This document shows, one piece after another, positions 53,178 to 63,960 of a stretch of DNA of 64,000 nt (position 1 is the first letter of the stretch; every line of letters begins with the position of its first letter). The stretch lies in assembly GCF_033115175.1 (NCBI RefSeq), contig NC_084827.1, forward strand, positions 180,017,601-180,081,600, read 5' to 3'. The notes below the pieces were generated by a model. The model ran no database searches. It had not been told where the DNA came from and saw only the letters and a program-made list of their open reading frames with translations. Made by a program: the position numbers and the translations under genes. Source of the stretch: Lepus europaeus (Eukaryota > Chordata > Mammalia > Lagomorpha > Leporidae).

Positions 53178-54095
53178 GTGGGCAGGAGTTGGGGGGCCGG
53201 GGTTGGTGGGGACAGCGCTGTCGGGAGCCAGGGAGGCTGGAGTCGGGGGGCCGGGGTTGGCGGGGACAGCGCTGTCGGGAGCCAGGGAGGCAGGAGTTGG
53301 GGGGCCGGGGTTGGTGGGGACAGCGCTGTCAGAAACTAGGGAGGCAGGAGTCGGGGGGCCGGGGTCAGCGGGGACAGCACTGTCGGGAACCAGGGAGGCA
53401 GGAGTTGGGGGGCCGGGGTTGGCGGGGACAGCACTGTTGGGAACCAGGGAGGCAGGAGTTGGGGGGCCGGGGTTGGCGGGGACAGCGCTGTTGGGAGCCA
53501 GGGAGGCAGGAGTCGGGGGGCCGGGGTCGGCGGGGACAGCGCTGTCAGGAGCCAGGGAGGCAGGAGTCGGGGGGCCGGGGTCGGCGGGGACAGCGCTGTC
53601 AGGAACCAGGGAGGCAGGAGTCGGGGGGCCGGGGTCGGCGGGGACAGCGCTGTCGGGAACCAGGGAGGCAGGAGTCGGGGGGCCGGGGTCGTCGGGGACA
53701 GCGCTGTCGGGAGCCAGGGAGGCAGGAGTTGGGGGGCCGGGGTTGGTGGGGACAGCGCTGTCAGAAACTAGGGAGGCAGGAGTCGGGGGGCCGGGGTCAG
53801 CGGGGACAGCACTGTCGGGAACCAGGGAGGCAGGAGTTGGGGGGCCGGGGTTGGCGGGGACAGCGCTGTTGGGAGCCAGGGAGGCAGGAGTCGGGGGGCC
53901 GGGGTCGGCGGGGACAGCGCTGTCGGGAGCCAGGGAGGCAGGAGTCGGGGGGCCAGGGTCAGCGGGGACAGCGCTGTCGGGAACCAGGGAGGCAGGAGTC
54001 GGGGGACCAGGGTCGGCGGGGACAGCGCTGTCGGGAACCAGGGAGGCAGGAGTCGGGGGGCCGGGGTTGGCGGGGACAGCGCTGTTGGGAGCCAG
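53178..54095 (+). repeat. VNTR-like minisatellite, 54-bp unit, 17 copies
   Basis: Each unit reads GGCAGGAGTCGGGGGGCCGG... GGGGACAGCGCTGTCGGGA with limited substitutions. 54 bp is 18 codons, so plus-strand frames stay open across the whole array (489 codons at 52864-54333) with units like REAGVGGPGSAGTALSGT. Variant types recur in the same order in units 3-9 and 11-16, which shows an internal block duplication. There is no evidence that it is translated. Confidence 0.96.
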
Positions 54096-57004
54096 GGGTA
54101 GCGCCTTGCCATCAGCATGTCAGAACCACTTTGTCTCTGTCTTCCTGGGACTGCGGGGACACCCTGCTGTCTCCACAGCCTCTGACGAGAAGCAACTTGG
54201 ACAAACACACTCGGCCCCATCCGTCCTCCGGGTGTTCAGTGACGAGCGCGGCGACAGCTATTGTGGGGCCCAGGCTGACGGCACAGAGCCGAAGCCCACC
54301 GGAGGCTGTGGGGTCAGTCCAGTTCCTTTCTGAGGGAGCCGCCGCACCTGCTCCCACCCTCTAACCAAGGCCACCCTTTTCCTGGTCGCCCCCTGGGGCA
54401 GAAGGTGCGATGCCTCTCCTGGACGGCCCCGCTGGCTGCTCACTGCACCCTGCTTCCTTCACCACCTTTGGGCACCTGTCTGCCCAGCCACTCACGCTGC
54501 CCGCTCTGGGCTGCCCATCACCATTTATGCAAATTCCTCAGGGTGGCGCCTTGCTGCCTCCCGCTCACTGACCGGGATGTCTTTTGGATTCCTTAGGACT
54601 TGGTCTTTTGTGTTTTTTGTTTTTCCCTCAGACAGATGTTATCTTCAGACCTCACAACAGCGCTGCCTTGGAGATGGAATCGACGGCTGGCATGAGGGCA
54701 GGCAGCAGGAAGTGGCAAAGCAGAGGCCCAGACTTCCGGCTGCCGAATTCTCACGCACGCCCGTCACCCGCTCTGCTACCTCTCGCCACCGCCCCTGCAC
54801 CACCTGGACCCCGGTCGTCCCATACAACAGAGCTGGAAAGTCCCCAGGGTTTTTCTGTGCTGCTCCCACGTGAAGGTGCACAGGTGCCGTACAGCACCAC
54901 GCCGCACAGGATGGTAGCCTGGGTGCACTAGGTGGCGTCCCACAGCCCAGGGGGGCAGGAGGTTATGCCGTCTGGGTTTGGAAAGCGCCATCTACGACTC
55001 TCCCCAAGATGCATTTCTCCGGAGGGATCCCTGCACGGGCTGTGATTCGCTAAGCGGCTTCCGTGAGCCAGGCTCCAGGCATTTTCCGTAGGTTATCAAC
55101 AGACTCTCCTTTCGTTCACCCCTGCATTCGGCAAGTACAGAGCACGGCCCATGTGTTTCTTCTCTTGGCCACAGGAACTCCTGGACGGGACACTGGAGGC
55201 TGGGCAGGGCCAGGGAGGCAGCCTGGCCCTCGGACCCCCTGCGGTGGGGCAGGCACAGGAACCCCACGATAGATTTCATTCTCCCTGGCTTTGGGTGCAG
55301 ATTCGGGTGTTGAGGTTTGAGTAGTGGTCTGCAGGGTGGGGACCCGGGAGATGAGGATGGGGGTCCTCAAAGGCAGCATACCTGGCTTGGGAAGGGGGCG
55401 CCAGCCTCTCAGGATGCTGGAAGGTTCCATGAGCAGCAAGAAAAGAAACTGAGCGGGCAATGGAACGGTCACAAAGAATGACTGGAAATGCGGCTGTGAG
55501 ATCCAGACCCACCCGTTTCTGCAGGGGAGAGACAGACGCGGGAGGCGCTTAGCTATCAACGGGCAGGAGGCTACCAGTGGCCCTGTCTGTGCAGGGGCTC
55601 CTTGCTGCAAGTGGCTGAGTCTGCGGGGACCCTGTGTGTCCTTTACTGTCCCCTTCGCCTGCTGCCCGATCCCTTCTGACAGACGGGGGGCCGATGGCTC
55701 AGCAGGACGCTCGGCGCAGGCGACGTCTCGCCGAATCATCGTTCCTGCTCCTTTTCCTCCTGGGAGCTGTCAGGGAGGCGGACGGGCTGGAGACACGTCC
55801 CTGGGCAAGGGCGGCTGGAGCCGCAGGGCTGGATCTAGGGCGTGGGTGGGAGCGGCTGTCAGGGTGCCCGGGTCATCCTGCCGGAGGGGCAGGGAAACAG
55901 GCAGGGACGTGGGAGGAAAACGCAGCCCAGCCTTCTGCCAAAGCCGTGCAGGACGGCTCCCTATGTGTGATGGCTCTGCGGCTGGCTGCAGGGGACAACA
56001 CCTGGCGCAGGTGGACAATGGCTGGCTGCAGGGGACAGCACCTGGTGCAGGTGGACAATAGCTGGCCGCAGGGGGACGTGACAGCCATGGCCTGAGACGC
56101 TGATGGCAGAGCAGTCCCACTTTGCTTCTCTGCACCGTCTGGGCACCTGCCAGCTGCCTGCTTCCCGTGCTCTGTTGTCTTCCCTCTCCCTCGCTCCTGG
56201 GATGCTGGCCACAAGACTGCCAGGCACACACGTTTGCAATCAGAATGGACAAATCCCAGGCGAGGGATAGCTGGGAGCCATGGCCGTTGGCAGTGTCTGG
56301 CATCATGGTTCCTTGGGAGCACCGGCTGCCGTTTGATGTTTTTCTGAGCGCTGGATGGCTGGGGTGAATAATGATATGGTGGGAAAATTCTCTCCAGATG
56401 GAGAAGTCGGCGTCACCGCTCTCCCCACAAGCAGCATCTGACCTTCCGGAAGCTTCACTGATACCCCTTCCTCAACAAGAAACGGCAGCCTTTCTTTCCT
56501 CCCCCGGCCCTGAGACTGGATGCGGAAGGAGACCCAGAGGCTGAGGGTGGGGGAGGAGAGGAAGGGAGGGAAGACCCTTTGCCTCTTTCTTGAGCTGGGT
56601 GAGAGAGAAGTCGGATTTGCACGTGTGTATCTGCAGAGTAAGGTACAACGCACACGCAGAGGAACACGGCGGCCGAAGTGTACAACTGAACGAGTTTCAG
56701 CAAAGGGCAGACCCGGTGACCAAGACGCCGACCACAGCGTGGGATAGGCCCACCTCCGCAAGAGAGTGTCTCCTGTTCACCACACTGAGCCATCGCCCCA
56801 CTCTGATTTCTCTCGCTGTTTAAACTTTGTTCTAGAATTTTCTACCTTCCTGTATCTGGTATCCTTTGCTCAGCACAATGTTTTTGATATTTAATGCATG
56901 CACAGAATAACTCATTGTTCTGTCAATCTTCAATGGGCAGGCTACACCACCACATTTAATCCATTCTGCTATTGACCTTGACAGGCATTGGGATATTTCC
57001 ATTT

Positions 57005-57327
57005 TTTTTTTTTTTAAGATTTATTTGAAAGTCAGAGTTACATAGAGGGAGGAGAGGCAGAGAGAGTCTTCAGTCCGCTGGTTCACTCCCTAATTGGCCA
57101 CAATGGCCGGAGCTGAGCCAATCCAAAGCCAGGGGCCAGGAGCTTCTTCTGGGTCTCCCACATGGGTGCAGGGGCCCAAGGATTTGGGCCATCTTCTACT
57201 GCTTTCCCAGGGCACAGCAGGGAGCTGGGTCAGAAGTGGAGCAGCTGGGTCTTGAACCGGCGCCCATATGGGATGCTGGCACTTCAGGCCAGGGCGTTAA
57301 CCTGCTGCGCCACAGCGCTGGCCCCAA
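57005..57327 (-). mobile_element. CSINE, inverted, in L1, with 15-bp target-site duplication
   Basis: Flanks are GGGATATTTCCATTT (56990-57004) and GGGATAGTTCCATTT (57328-57342), one mismatch. It ends CTGCTGCGCCACAGCGCTGG. Confidence 0.95.
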
Positions 57328-57584
57328 GGGATAGTTCCATTTGATTATGAATAAAGCTGCTAGGTACCTTTTTGTAAGTAGGTGAATGCCTAGAACTGGA
57401 CTTGAACTTCCTAGGAGACTGCTAAGCAGTCCCCCGAGGTCACATCATTTTACGCACTCCACACGGACGCGAGCCTTCCCGTTGCTCCATTCTTGCCAGC
57501 GTTTGCTGTTGTCCGGTTTCTTTCCTTTTTCATTTTCTTGTTCCATTCTAATGAGTGTGAAATGGCGACTATTTCAGACCTCTT

Positions 57585-57825
57585 TTTTGAGGGGGAGGGA
57601 GCGAGTGTGCTCCGTCTGCTGGTTCACACCTCGAATGCCTCCTCTGGCTAGGGCTGCGTCACGGTCAAAGCCAGGAACCAAGAGCTCCATCCAGGTTTCC
57701 CACAAGGGTGGAGGAACGCGGTCGGCTGAGCCAGGGTCTGCGTCAGTAGATTCTGGAGCCAGGAGCAGGGCTGGGAATCAAACCAGGCACCCTGTGCATC
57801 TAAGCCGGAGGCTAACTGCTGGCCC
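57585..57825 (-). mobile_element. Diverged inverted CSINE fragment in L1
   Basis: TCCGTCTGCTGGTTCACACC, CCAGGAACCAAGAGCTCC, GGCTAACTGCTGGCCCC; the AT-rich tail is lost. Confidence 0.75.
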
Positions 57826-57847
57826 CTTTTACTCTGGTTTTAAGAAT

Positions 57848-58151
57848 TTTTTTTTTTTAAATTTATTTGTTTGACAGATAGAGTTAGACAGTGAGAGAGA
57901 GAAAGGTCTTCCTTCTGTTGGTTCACCCCCCAAATGGCCGCTACGGCCAGAGCTGTGTCAATCCGAAGCCAGGAGCCAGGTGCTTCCTCCTGGTCTCCCA
58001 TGCGGATGCAGGGCCCAAGCACTACTGCACTTCCAGGCCACAGCAGAGAGCTGGCCTGGAAGAGAAGCAACCGGGACTAGAACCCGGTGCCCATATGGGA
58101 TGCTGGCGCCGCAGGCAGAGGATTAACCTAGTGCGCCATGGTGCCGGCCCC
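57848..58151 (-). mobile_element. CSINE, inverted, TTGACAG-type subfamily, in L1
   Basis: TTTATTTGTTTGACAGATAG, GTTAGACAGTGAGAGAGAG, CTTCCTTCTGTTGGTTCACC, then CTAGTGCGCCATGGTGCCGG. It shares GTTAGACAGTGAGAG and CTTCCTTNNGTTGG with the copies at 60898 and 62396, unlike the common type. Confidence 0.93.
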
Positions 58152-58941
58152 TCGCTGTGGTTTAATCCTCACTCCCCTGTAACTAATGATGTTGAGCACA
58201 TTTTCAGTCATTTATTAACTGTCTTCTGTGAAGTGTTTGACCAAGACTCGTGGCCAAAGGGTAAAGTTTTGAATTGGCCTGGACTGTGTTTTAGCAATAA
58301 AATGGGACTTAGCAAGTGACCAGACATAGAGGCGTCTGTCCAGGATGCCACCATGGGACAGGGAAGGGGCTAAGCCTGAGATAGAACGTGCTTGCAAGGT
58401 AGTGGTGAGAGAGAAGGTAGCTAGTTCCTGGTTATAGATGGCTTTCCAAAAATCAATAAATTAAAATTAGGCCAAGCAGGAAGAGCTGACCTTATGCATT
58501 GTCCACATAATGCTCGGCCCTGTCTCTGCCTTGCTGGCCAAGCTTCATCCACCCTGGACCTCAGTTTTCGGATCCGTGGCCTGGGGATGGCCGTGTCTTG
58601 GAGGCCTACCAAGACCCCAGCCCGTGCTCACCGCACATGGCACGAGCCGTGCGACCGATACTGAGTCACCCGCTGGGAGCTGCCCCTCTGCTTCCTCGCT
58701 ATTCGACGATCCCTAAGGCCCGGTGAGCTCCTGCGGCACCAGACCCCGTCCTCCTCCTCCCTGCTTGAACCCGCCACTCATCTGGGACGTGGGCGGAGTG
58801 GACTGTTCTCTGGAGATGCAGCAAAGGCCTGAGAGCCTGGTATCCCCCACAGGTGACCTCTCAGGTGGATGCTGCTGGGCTGGGGAAGGGAACCCGGGCA
58901 GTTGTCTCTGCTCGAATCCCATCCGAGAGCCCTCGGAAATC

Positions 58942-59004
58942 AGTCCGCCATGTCCGTGGGTTCCACACTCATGGATTCAACCAATCGCAGAATGAAAACT
59001 TTTG

Positions 59005-59035
<31 letters not shown>

Positions 59036-59275
59036 AAACCACGCATCTCTGCTAAACACACAGACTTTTTTCTTGTCATTATTCCCTAGCCTAGATGGAC
59101 TCACAGCTGTTTCTGAGGCATTGGCATTGTAGTCGGCATTAGATAACTGAAAGTGCACGGAACACGGGCATGGGTGCCAAGCAAACGCCACACCATCTCC
59201 CACAGGGACCGAACACCCACAGACTCTGGGACCCACGGGGGGCCCGGAACCCACCCCCTGCAGACTGCCCGCTGC
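58942..59275 (-). mobile_element. Old DNA transposon (Tigger/MER2-like), second copy, near full length
   Basis: TCCGTGGGTTCCACACTCATGG... GGATTCAACCAATCGCAG... TTTTTTCTTGTCATTATTCC... GGGACCCACGGGGGGCCCGG. It is the reverse orientation of the element at 31313-31860. About 330 bp fits the size I recall for this class (about 345 bp). It contains an (AAAAC)n insertion. Confidence 0.7.
58998..59037 (+). repeat. (AAAAC)n microsatellite
   Basis: AAAACAAAACAAAACAAAAC expanded inside the DNA transposon's A-rich part. Confidence 0.9.
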
Positions 59276-59393
59276 TCTCTGCCCAGTCTCAGCCTGCCGG
59301 GCCCGAGCGAGAAAGCCTCCCGGTTTCTCCGACGATTTGTTCCTTCACATAGAACAAGCAGCTGCTTTCTCAGGTCCAGCTCCAGCTTCAGAG

Positions 59394-59416
59394 TTATTAT
59401 TATTATTATTATTTTT
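59394..59416 (+). repeat. (ATT)n microsatellite
   Basis: About seven ATT units are followed by a T-run. Confidence 0.9.
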
Positions 59417-59439
59417 TGGTTGACTTGACACAACAGATA

Positions 59440-59700
59440 CAAAAAAGTAAGCTTGCATACTTTGTATTAATGTGTGCCATAAAGGTAGCGAGTTTGTTTA
59501 CTTTTGTTTAAATCGGCAGCTATGACGTGCTCCTTCTTCATTTCCATGACGTCAGCACAGAAAGGCCCAGGGAGAAGAGTCTGGTAATAAATAGGGCGCG
59601 GCCGGCGCACAGGCTGTGACCGCCACAGACCAGCCCGACTGGCACTTGGCGTTTTGGGAAAACCACTTCAAAAAGCTCCCAGATTAAAGCTCTGGTAGGG
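59440..59700 (+). promoter_or_regulatory. Candidate promoter/enhancer with CRE and TATA/MEF2-like motif
   Basis: There is a perfect palindromic CRE TGACGTCA at 59547-59554, a half site TGACGTG at 59523-59529, and TAATAAATAG at 59585-59594 immediately followed by GGGCGCGGCCGGCGC. A TTTGTTTAC forkhead-like core lies at about 59494. Function is inferred from motif spacing only; no downstream gene is recognised. Confidence 0.35.
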
Positions 59701-60897
59701 ATACTTTTTGTGCGCCGGACTCTGAATTCTGCAGCGCGTCGGCGTGGGAGGAAGCGGGGGAACTCCGGGACTCCAGGGTTTGAAATTCCTGTGTCCACGG
59801 AGCGCTGCCGGGTGGAGAGTGGGAGAAAGAAATGGCACCGTATGTAGGTCAACGACCCCCTCTCCACAACGGGCACAGACGCTAAGGATGCCCCAAATCT
59901 CGCACGTAGACGAAGCCTGCAGGGAAGGTAGCCCCTTCTTGTCACGCTGGCAATGTTTATGCAGCCAGCCCACCTCGGGGTCCGACTTCCGGGGTCTCTT
60001 GGGAGCTGCGAAGCCCTGGCCACACCACCAGTGCTTTCTGACGTCCGTTCACTTTGTATCCTTCAGGGGAGCTGGCTGTGTGATTGCAGAGGTGTTCAGG
60101 GGATGTTTCCCGTTATAATCACCGGTGCGGAAGGCTTTCTAACTCCGCTCTCACCCAGTTCTGCTTGAACCTCTGCTGGATTCATCGCTTCTTTGAAATT
60201 TTCCCCAATAACCAAGATGAATCCCGATGGCAAATTAAATAGGAAAAAGACAGATTCGCAGCCAGAGCCTCGCAGAGAAGATAATGAGACAAAAAAGAAG
60301 AAAGAGGAGGAACGGAAGAAGACAGAGGAAAGAGATTTTTCTCCTTTAAATGCCCACTTTAACACATAGGCATTTGAAAAGTCCTGCTCAGGCTAGGTCC
60401 TGGAGCCAAATGATTCTGGAACAACCCAGTGAGACCAGGAGGTTAGCTGCTGCTGCAGAGTGCGAGCCGAGCTGCTCTGCCGACCTGCACACGGCCTCAG
60501 AGCCTTGTGACGGCCACATGTGAGCTCCTTGGCTCACCTAAGGGCTCTTGTCAGGAGTCCCAGTACTCTGTGCCACTCTGTGCCACAACAGCATCTCTCC
60601 AGTAAAAATAAAAACTAAACTAACTTGGTATCCCAAAGTTACTTTACATTTCCAGAAGCATTGCAAAGATAGTATGGAGGATTCCTGAACGCTCTTCACT
60701 TACCCTCCCCTAGTAGAACTCGACATCTTCTGTTATTATAGCTCCTTTATTAAAATGAAGAAATTAACATGGGCTCAACCCAGTGAACCAAACTGCAGAC
60801 TTTTTCATTGGGATTTTGTGACTTTTCCCGCTGATGTCCATGATCTATCCCAGGATACAATCCAGGAGATTATGTTGCACTTAGGAAACTTAATTTT
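59701..60897. other. Unique intron sequence with one small charged open frame
   Basis: No repeat is recognised. A 50-codon plus-strand frame at 60217-60369 starts in a favourable context (A at -3) and is Lys/Glu-rich (KKKKEEERKKTEERD). No other coding evidence is present. Confidence 0.35.
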
Positions 60898-61247
60898 TTT
60901 TCTTTTTTTTTCTTTTTGACAGGCAGAGTGGACAGTGAGAGAGAGACAGACAGAGAGAAAGGTCTTCCTTTGCCGTTGGTTCACCCTCCAATGGCCGGCG
61001 CGGCCGGCGCGCTGCGGCCGGCGCACAGCACTGATCCGATGGCAGGAGCCAGGTGCTTAGCCTGGTCTCCCATGGGGTGCAGGGCCCAAGCACTTGGGCC
61101 ATCCTCCACTGCACTCCCTGGCCACAGCAGAGAGCTGGCCTGGAAGAGGGGCAACCGGGACAGAATCCGGTGCCCCGACCAGGACTAGAACCTGGTGTGC
61201 CGGCGCCGCTAGGCGGAGGATTAGCCTATTGAGCCACGGCGCCGGCC
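60898..61247 (-). mobile_element. Young-looking CSINE, inverted, with perfect 15-bp target-site duplication
   Basis: The flanks AGGAAACTTAATTTT at 60883-60897 and 61248-61262 are identical. The body is of the GACAGTGAGAGAG/CTTCCTTTGCCGTTGG type, with an internal GGCCGGCGCGCTGCGGCCGG. It ends GAGCCACGGCGCCGGCC. Confidence 0.97.
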
Positions 61248-61262
61248 AGGAAACTTAATTTT

Positions 61263-61640
61263 GAATAAAAGAAGTCAAGGCATGCTTTTCTGGGCGCTGG
61301 GGGGCAGCGTTTGCACTTGGACATGGAGGATTAGCACAGGAGCTCTCTGCCTGGGGACGTGGAGCCGGGAGTCCTGGGAGGCCCACACAGCTGTGGCTTG
61401 TAGGGCTGAGGACCGGAGGGGAAAGAGCTTCCCAGACAAAGAACTTTGCAGAAGGTCCCTTGAGTACTGATGAGCATGTAGGTGGAGGAACCACCTAGCA
61501 CCTCAGGAGGGGCCAGCGCTCATGTACGCCTGGGCCCAGGAATCCTACCTGTTCTCAGCAAGCAAAGCATGAAGGCCCAGGGAACAGCCAGTGTTCTCTT
61601 AGTGGAGAAAACAGACCAACCTTGCACAGTTTCTGCTCGA
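61263..61640. other. Unique intron sequence
   Basis: No gene, RNA or repeat is recognised. Confidence 0.4.
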
Positions 61641-62080
61641 AGCTCACAAGACCCAAAGGGTGAAACCGCTTTGCAGCAACTTAACATCCCAGAGCAGAGA
61701 TCAAGAATACTGATAAGAACACAAAAACATTCAGCACCCAGTGAAATAAAGAGAAAAAAAAGTCATCCAGAACTGACCCAGAATTGACACAGATGACGGA
61801 ATCGGTACACAGGGCCACTAAAATCGTTGTTGAAACTGTGCATGTGTGAGAGGCTAGAGCCAAGGCTGAGCCTGCTAAGATGCACAAGACGTGAACGACT
61901 TCTAACATTGGAAACTATAGTATCCGGGGTGACGCCTGCACTGCTGAGCTTAACGGCAAACCAGGTGTTTCAGGAGAAAGGACACAGCCATCACGGAGAG
62001 AAGAAAGACTAAACAAAATGGAGAGCATCCGTGGAACCAGTGCAATGAGAGACCCCAGGGAGAGAAGGCGGTGGGCGGGA
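61640..62080 (+). mobile_element. L1 LINE fragment, ORF1 region, sense, decayed
   Basis: TTGACACAGATGACGGAATC, CAGGGCCACTAAAATCGTTG, AACATTGGAAACTATAG and GAAGAAAGACTAAACAAAATGG are recognisable old-L1 landmarks. Frames are broken. Confidence 0.6.
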
Positions 62081-62340
62081 GAGAGGTGAAGAAAGAATTG
62101 GCACAGTGGTCCGGATTCTGCCCGCACCGAGTGGTTTTGGTGGTGGTTTCCTCCGGGCTAACCTTCAGATGAGGCCCTTGTCCCTGTCGCCTGCTTGCTG
62201 CCGTGAGACCGAGAAGCGGAAGACCTGCAGCTGCACCACACACAGACTGCACCCACAGGCGCTGTGGGACACCGAGTCTGTGCTGTATTAAATCTCTGTG
62301 TTCACGCTGATTTGTTACACCGAAGTGGAGAACTGACACA
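62081..62340. other. Unclassified interval, possibly an old LTR fragment
   Basis: TATTAAATCTCTGTG...TTTGTTACACC...GAACTGACACAGCAG resembles the 3' end of an old non-coding LTR-type repeat. There is no coding sequence. Confidence 0.3.
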
Positions 62341-63960
62341 GCAGGTGCAAAGACATGTAGCCTGCTAATCAACGCTAGTCAAAAGAAAGCTCTGTTTTTA
62401 TTTTATTTTTTGACAGGAAGAGTTAGACAGTGAGAGAGGGAGAGAGACAGAGAGAAAGGTCTTCCTTCCGTTGGTTCACCCCCCAAATGGCTGCCGCGGC
62501 CAGCACGCTGTGCCGATCCGAAGGCAGGAGCCAGGTGCTTCCTCCTGGTCTCCCATGTGGGTGCAGGGCCCAAGGACTTGGGCCATCCTCCACTGCCTTC
62601 CCGGGCCACAGCAGAGAGCTGGCCTGGAAGAGGAGCAACCGGGACAGAATCTGGTGTCCCAACCAGGACTAGAACCTGGGGTGCCGGCGCCGAGAAAGCT
62701 CTGTCAACACCAGACTAGATTTTAGGTCACAGAGCATGACTAGACATAAAGCACAGTATTCCATAATAGCAGAGTCACAAAACAGCTGTGCATGGATTTA
62801 AATGCAGCAAAGTAATACAGGGGAAGCTTTCTAACTACAACGGCATCAAACTAGAAATCAGTAACAGAAAGATACCCAGAGAGTCTCTGGAAACTGGAGA
62901 CTGAGGCACAGGTGTCTGTTCACCCCTGAGTCAACTTAAAGATGCAAAGGGAAATTAACTGGTTGAAAGCACAACACACTAAAGTTTGAGAGACTGAGCT
63001 GACATGATGTGCAGTGGGGCAGGTATAACATCGGAAAGTCTACTGAGAAAATAGGAAAATCCTCAAATTAATCAGTGACATTGGCTTCCATGTTCAGAAA
63101 CTAGAAAAAGAACATTAATGAAACCGAATGTAAGTAAAGAAAGGAGATTAATAGATATCACAGTGGAAATTAATGAAATAAAAAAAAAACAGAAAAGCAG
63201 TAGAGAAACTCAGTGAAACCAAAAGAAAGACAGATGGGGGAGATAAATTCCAATCTCATAGTGAGAGAGGCGATATCACTACAGATCCTACAGTCACCAC
63301 AAACTAGACGATGAATTTCCTAAAAGATACAAGCTATTAAACTCACTCAAAAAGAAGGAAACAGACCAAGTACAAGTAGCCCCCTAGGAAATAAGGAAAT
63401 AGATTTCCAGGTTATAAATCTCACAAAGAAAGCTCATAGGTTCAGTGACGAATTCTACAGGACATTTAAGGAATGAATGATAGCAATTTTACACGGGGCC
63501 AGAAAACAGGTAAGGAGGAAATACGTCCCAAACCACTTTTGTGGCCAGCATTACTCTGATAGCAAAACCAGCAAAGACGTTACAAGAAAGTAGAACTGCA
63601 GATCCATATCTTTCATGAACACAGATGCAGATATTCAACACTGTTTCAGGATAAACCCAACAACACATGCGAAGGAGATTCCCCCATGCACAAGAGTGGC
63701 TTCATCCAGGAATGCAAGGTTGGTTTGACATTTGGAAGTCGACCAACACAAATCATGTATCAACAGATTAAAGATATAGACCACGTGATTGTCTCTATAG
63801 AAGTAGGAAAAGTAAGAAAAATCAGAATCTATTCATACTACAAACTGTCAGTACACAAGGAAGAGAATCTCTTCATTTCTGAAAAAATATCCACAAATCA
63901 TAGTTAATAGTGGAAGACTTCTTGTTTCCCTATAAGATCAGGAACAAAGAAAACTGCTCA
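62340..63960 (+). mobile_element. L1 LINE fragment, ORF2 region, sense, decayed
   Basis: The landmarks run in L1 ORF2 order: CTAGTCAAAAGAAAGCTCTG, ATCAAACTAGAAATCAG, GAAACTAGAAAAAGAAC, AGAGAGGCGATATCACTAC, GACGAATTCTACAGGACATT, CCAGGAATGCAAGGTTGG. The reading frame is closed by many stops, so this is a dead copy. One SINE interrupts it. Confidence 0.9.
62396..62692 (-). mobile_element. CSINE, inverted, head-truncated, with perfect 12-bp target-site duplication, in L1
   Basis: AGAAAGCTCTGT at 62384-62395 and 62693-62704 are identical. It stops at GTGCCGGCGCCG, so the last 30 or so bases of the tRNA-like head are missing. It belongs to the GTTAGACAGTGAGAG subfamily. Confidence 0.95.

Larger units (their letters stand above)
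56840..58290 (-). mobile_element. L1 LINE 3' region, antisense, with three nested SINEs
   Basis: Antisense L1 landmarks occur in order on the plus strand: TTTAATCCATTCTGCTATTG, TTGATTATGAATAAAGCTGC, GTTGCTCCATTCTTGCCAGC, ATTCTAATGAGTGTGAAATGG, CTAATGATGTTGAGCACATT, TTCTGTGAAGTGTTTG. They continue across each SINE. Confidence 0.85.

Noticed and set aside
52864-54333. 489-codon plus-strand open frame with repeated REAGVGGPG units
   Set aside because: It is the 54-bp minisatellite read in frame. A second plus-strand frame is open over nearly the same stretch, and there is no conserved non-repeat domain.
526-62692. tRNA genes
   Set aside because: The tRNA-like heads with A/B-box-like segments (for example GGTTCGAGTCC) belong to CSINE copies. 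None has a free-standing tRNA with an intact anticodon arm and no SINE body.
61640-63960. Active L1 retrotransposon
   Set aside because: Landmarks are in order, but reading frames are closed throughout, a SINE interrupts it and no intact ORF1 or ORF2 remains in the window.
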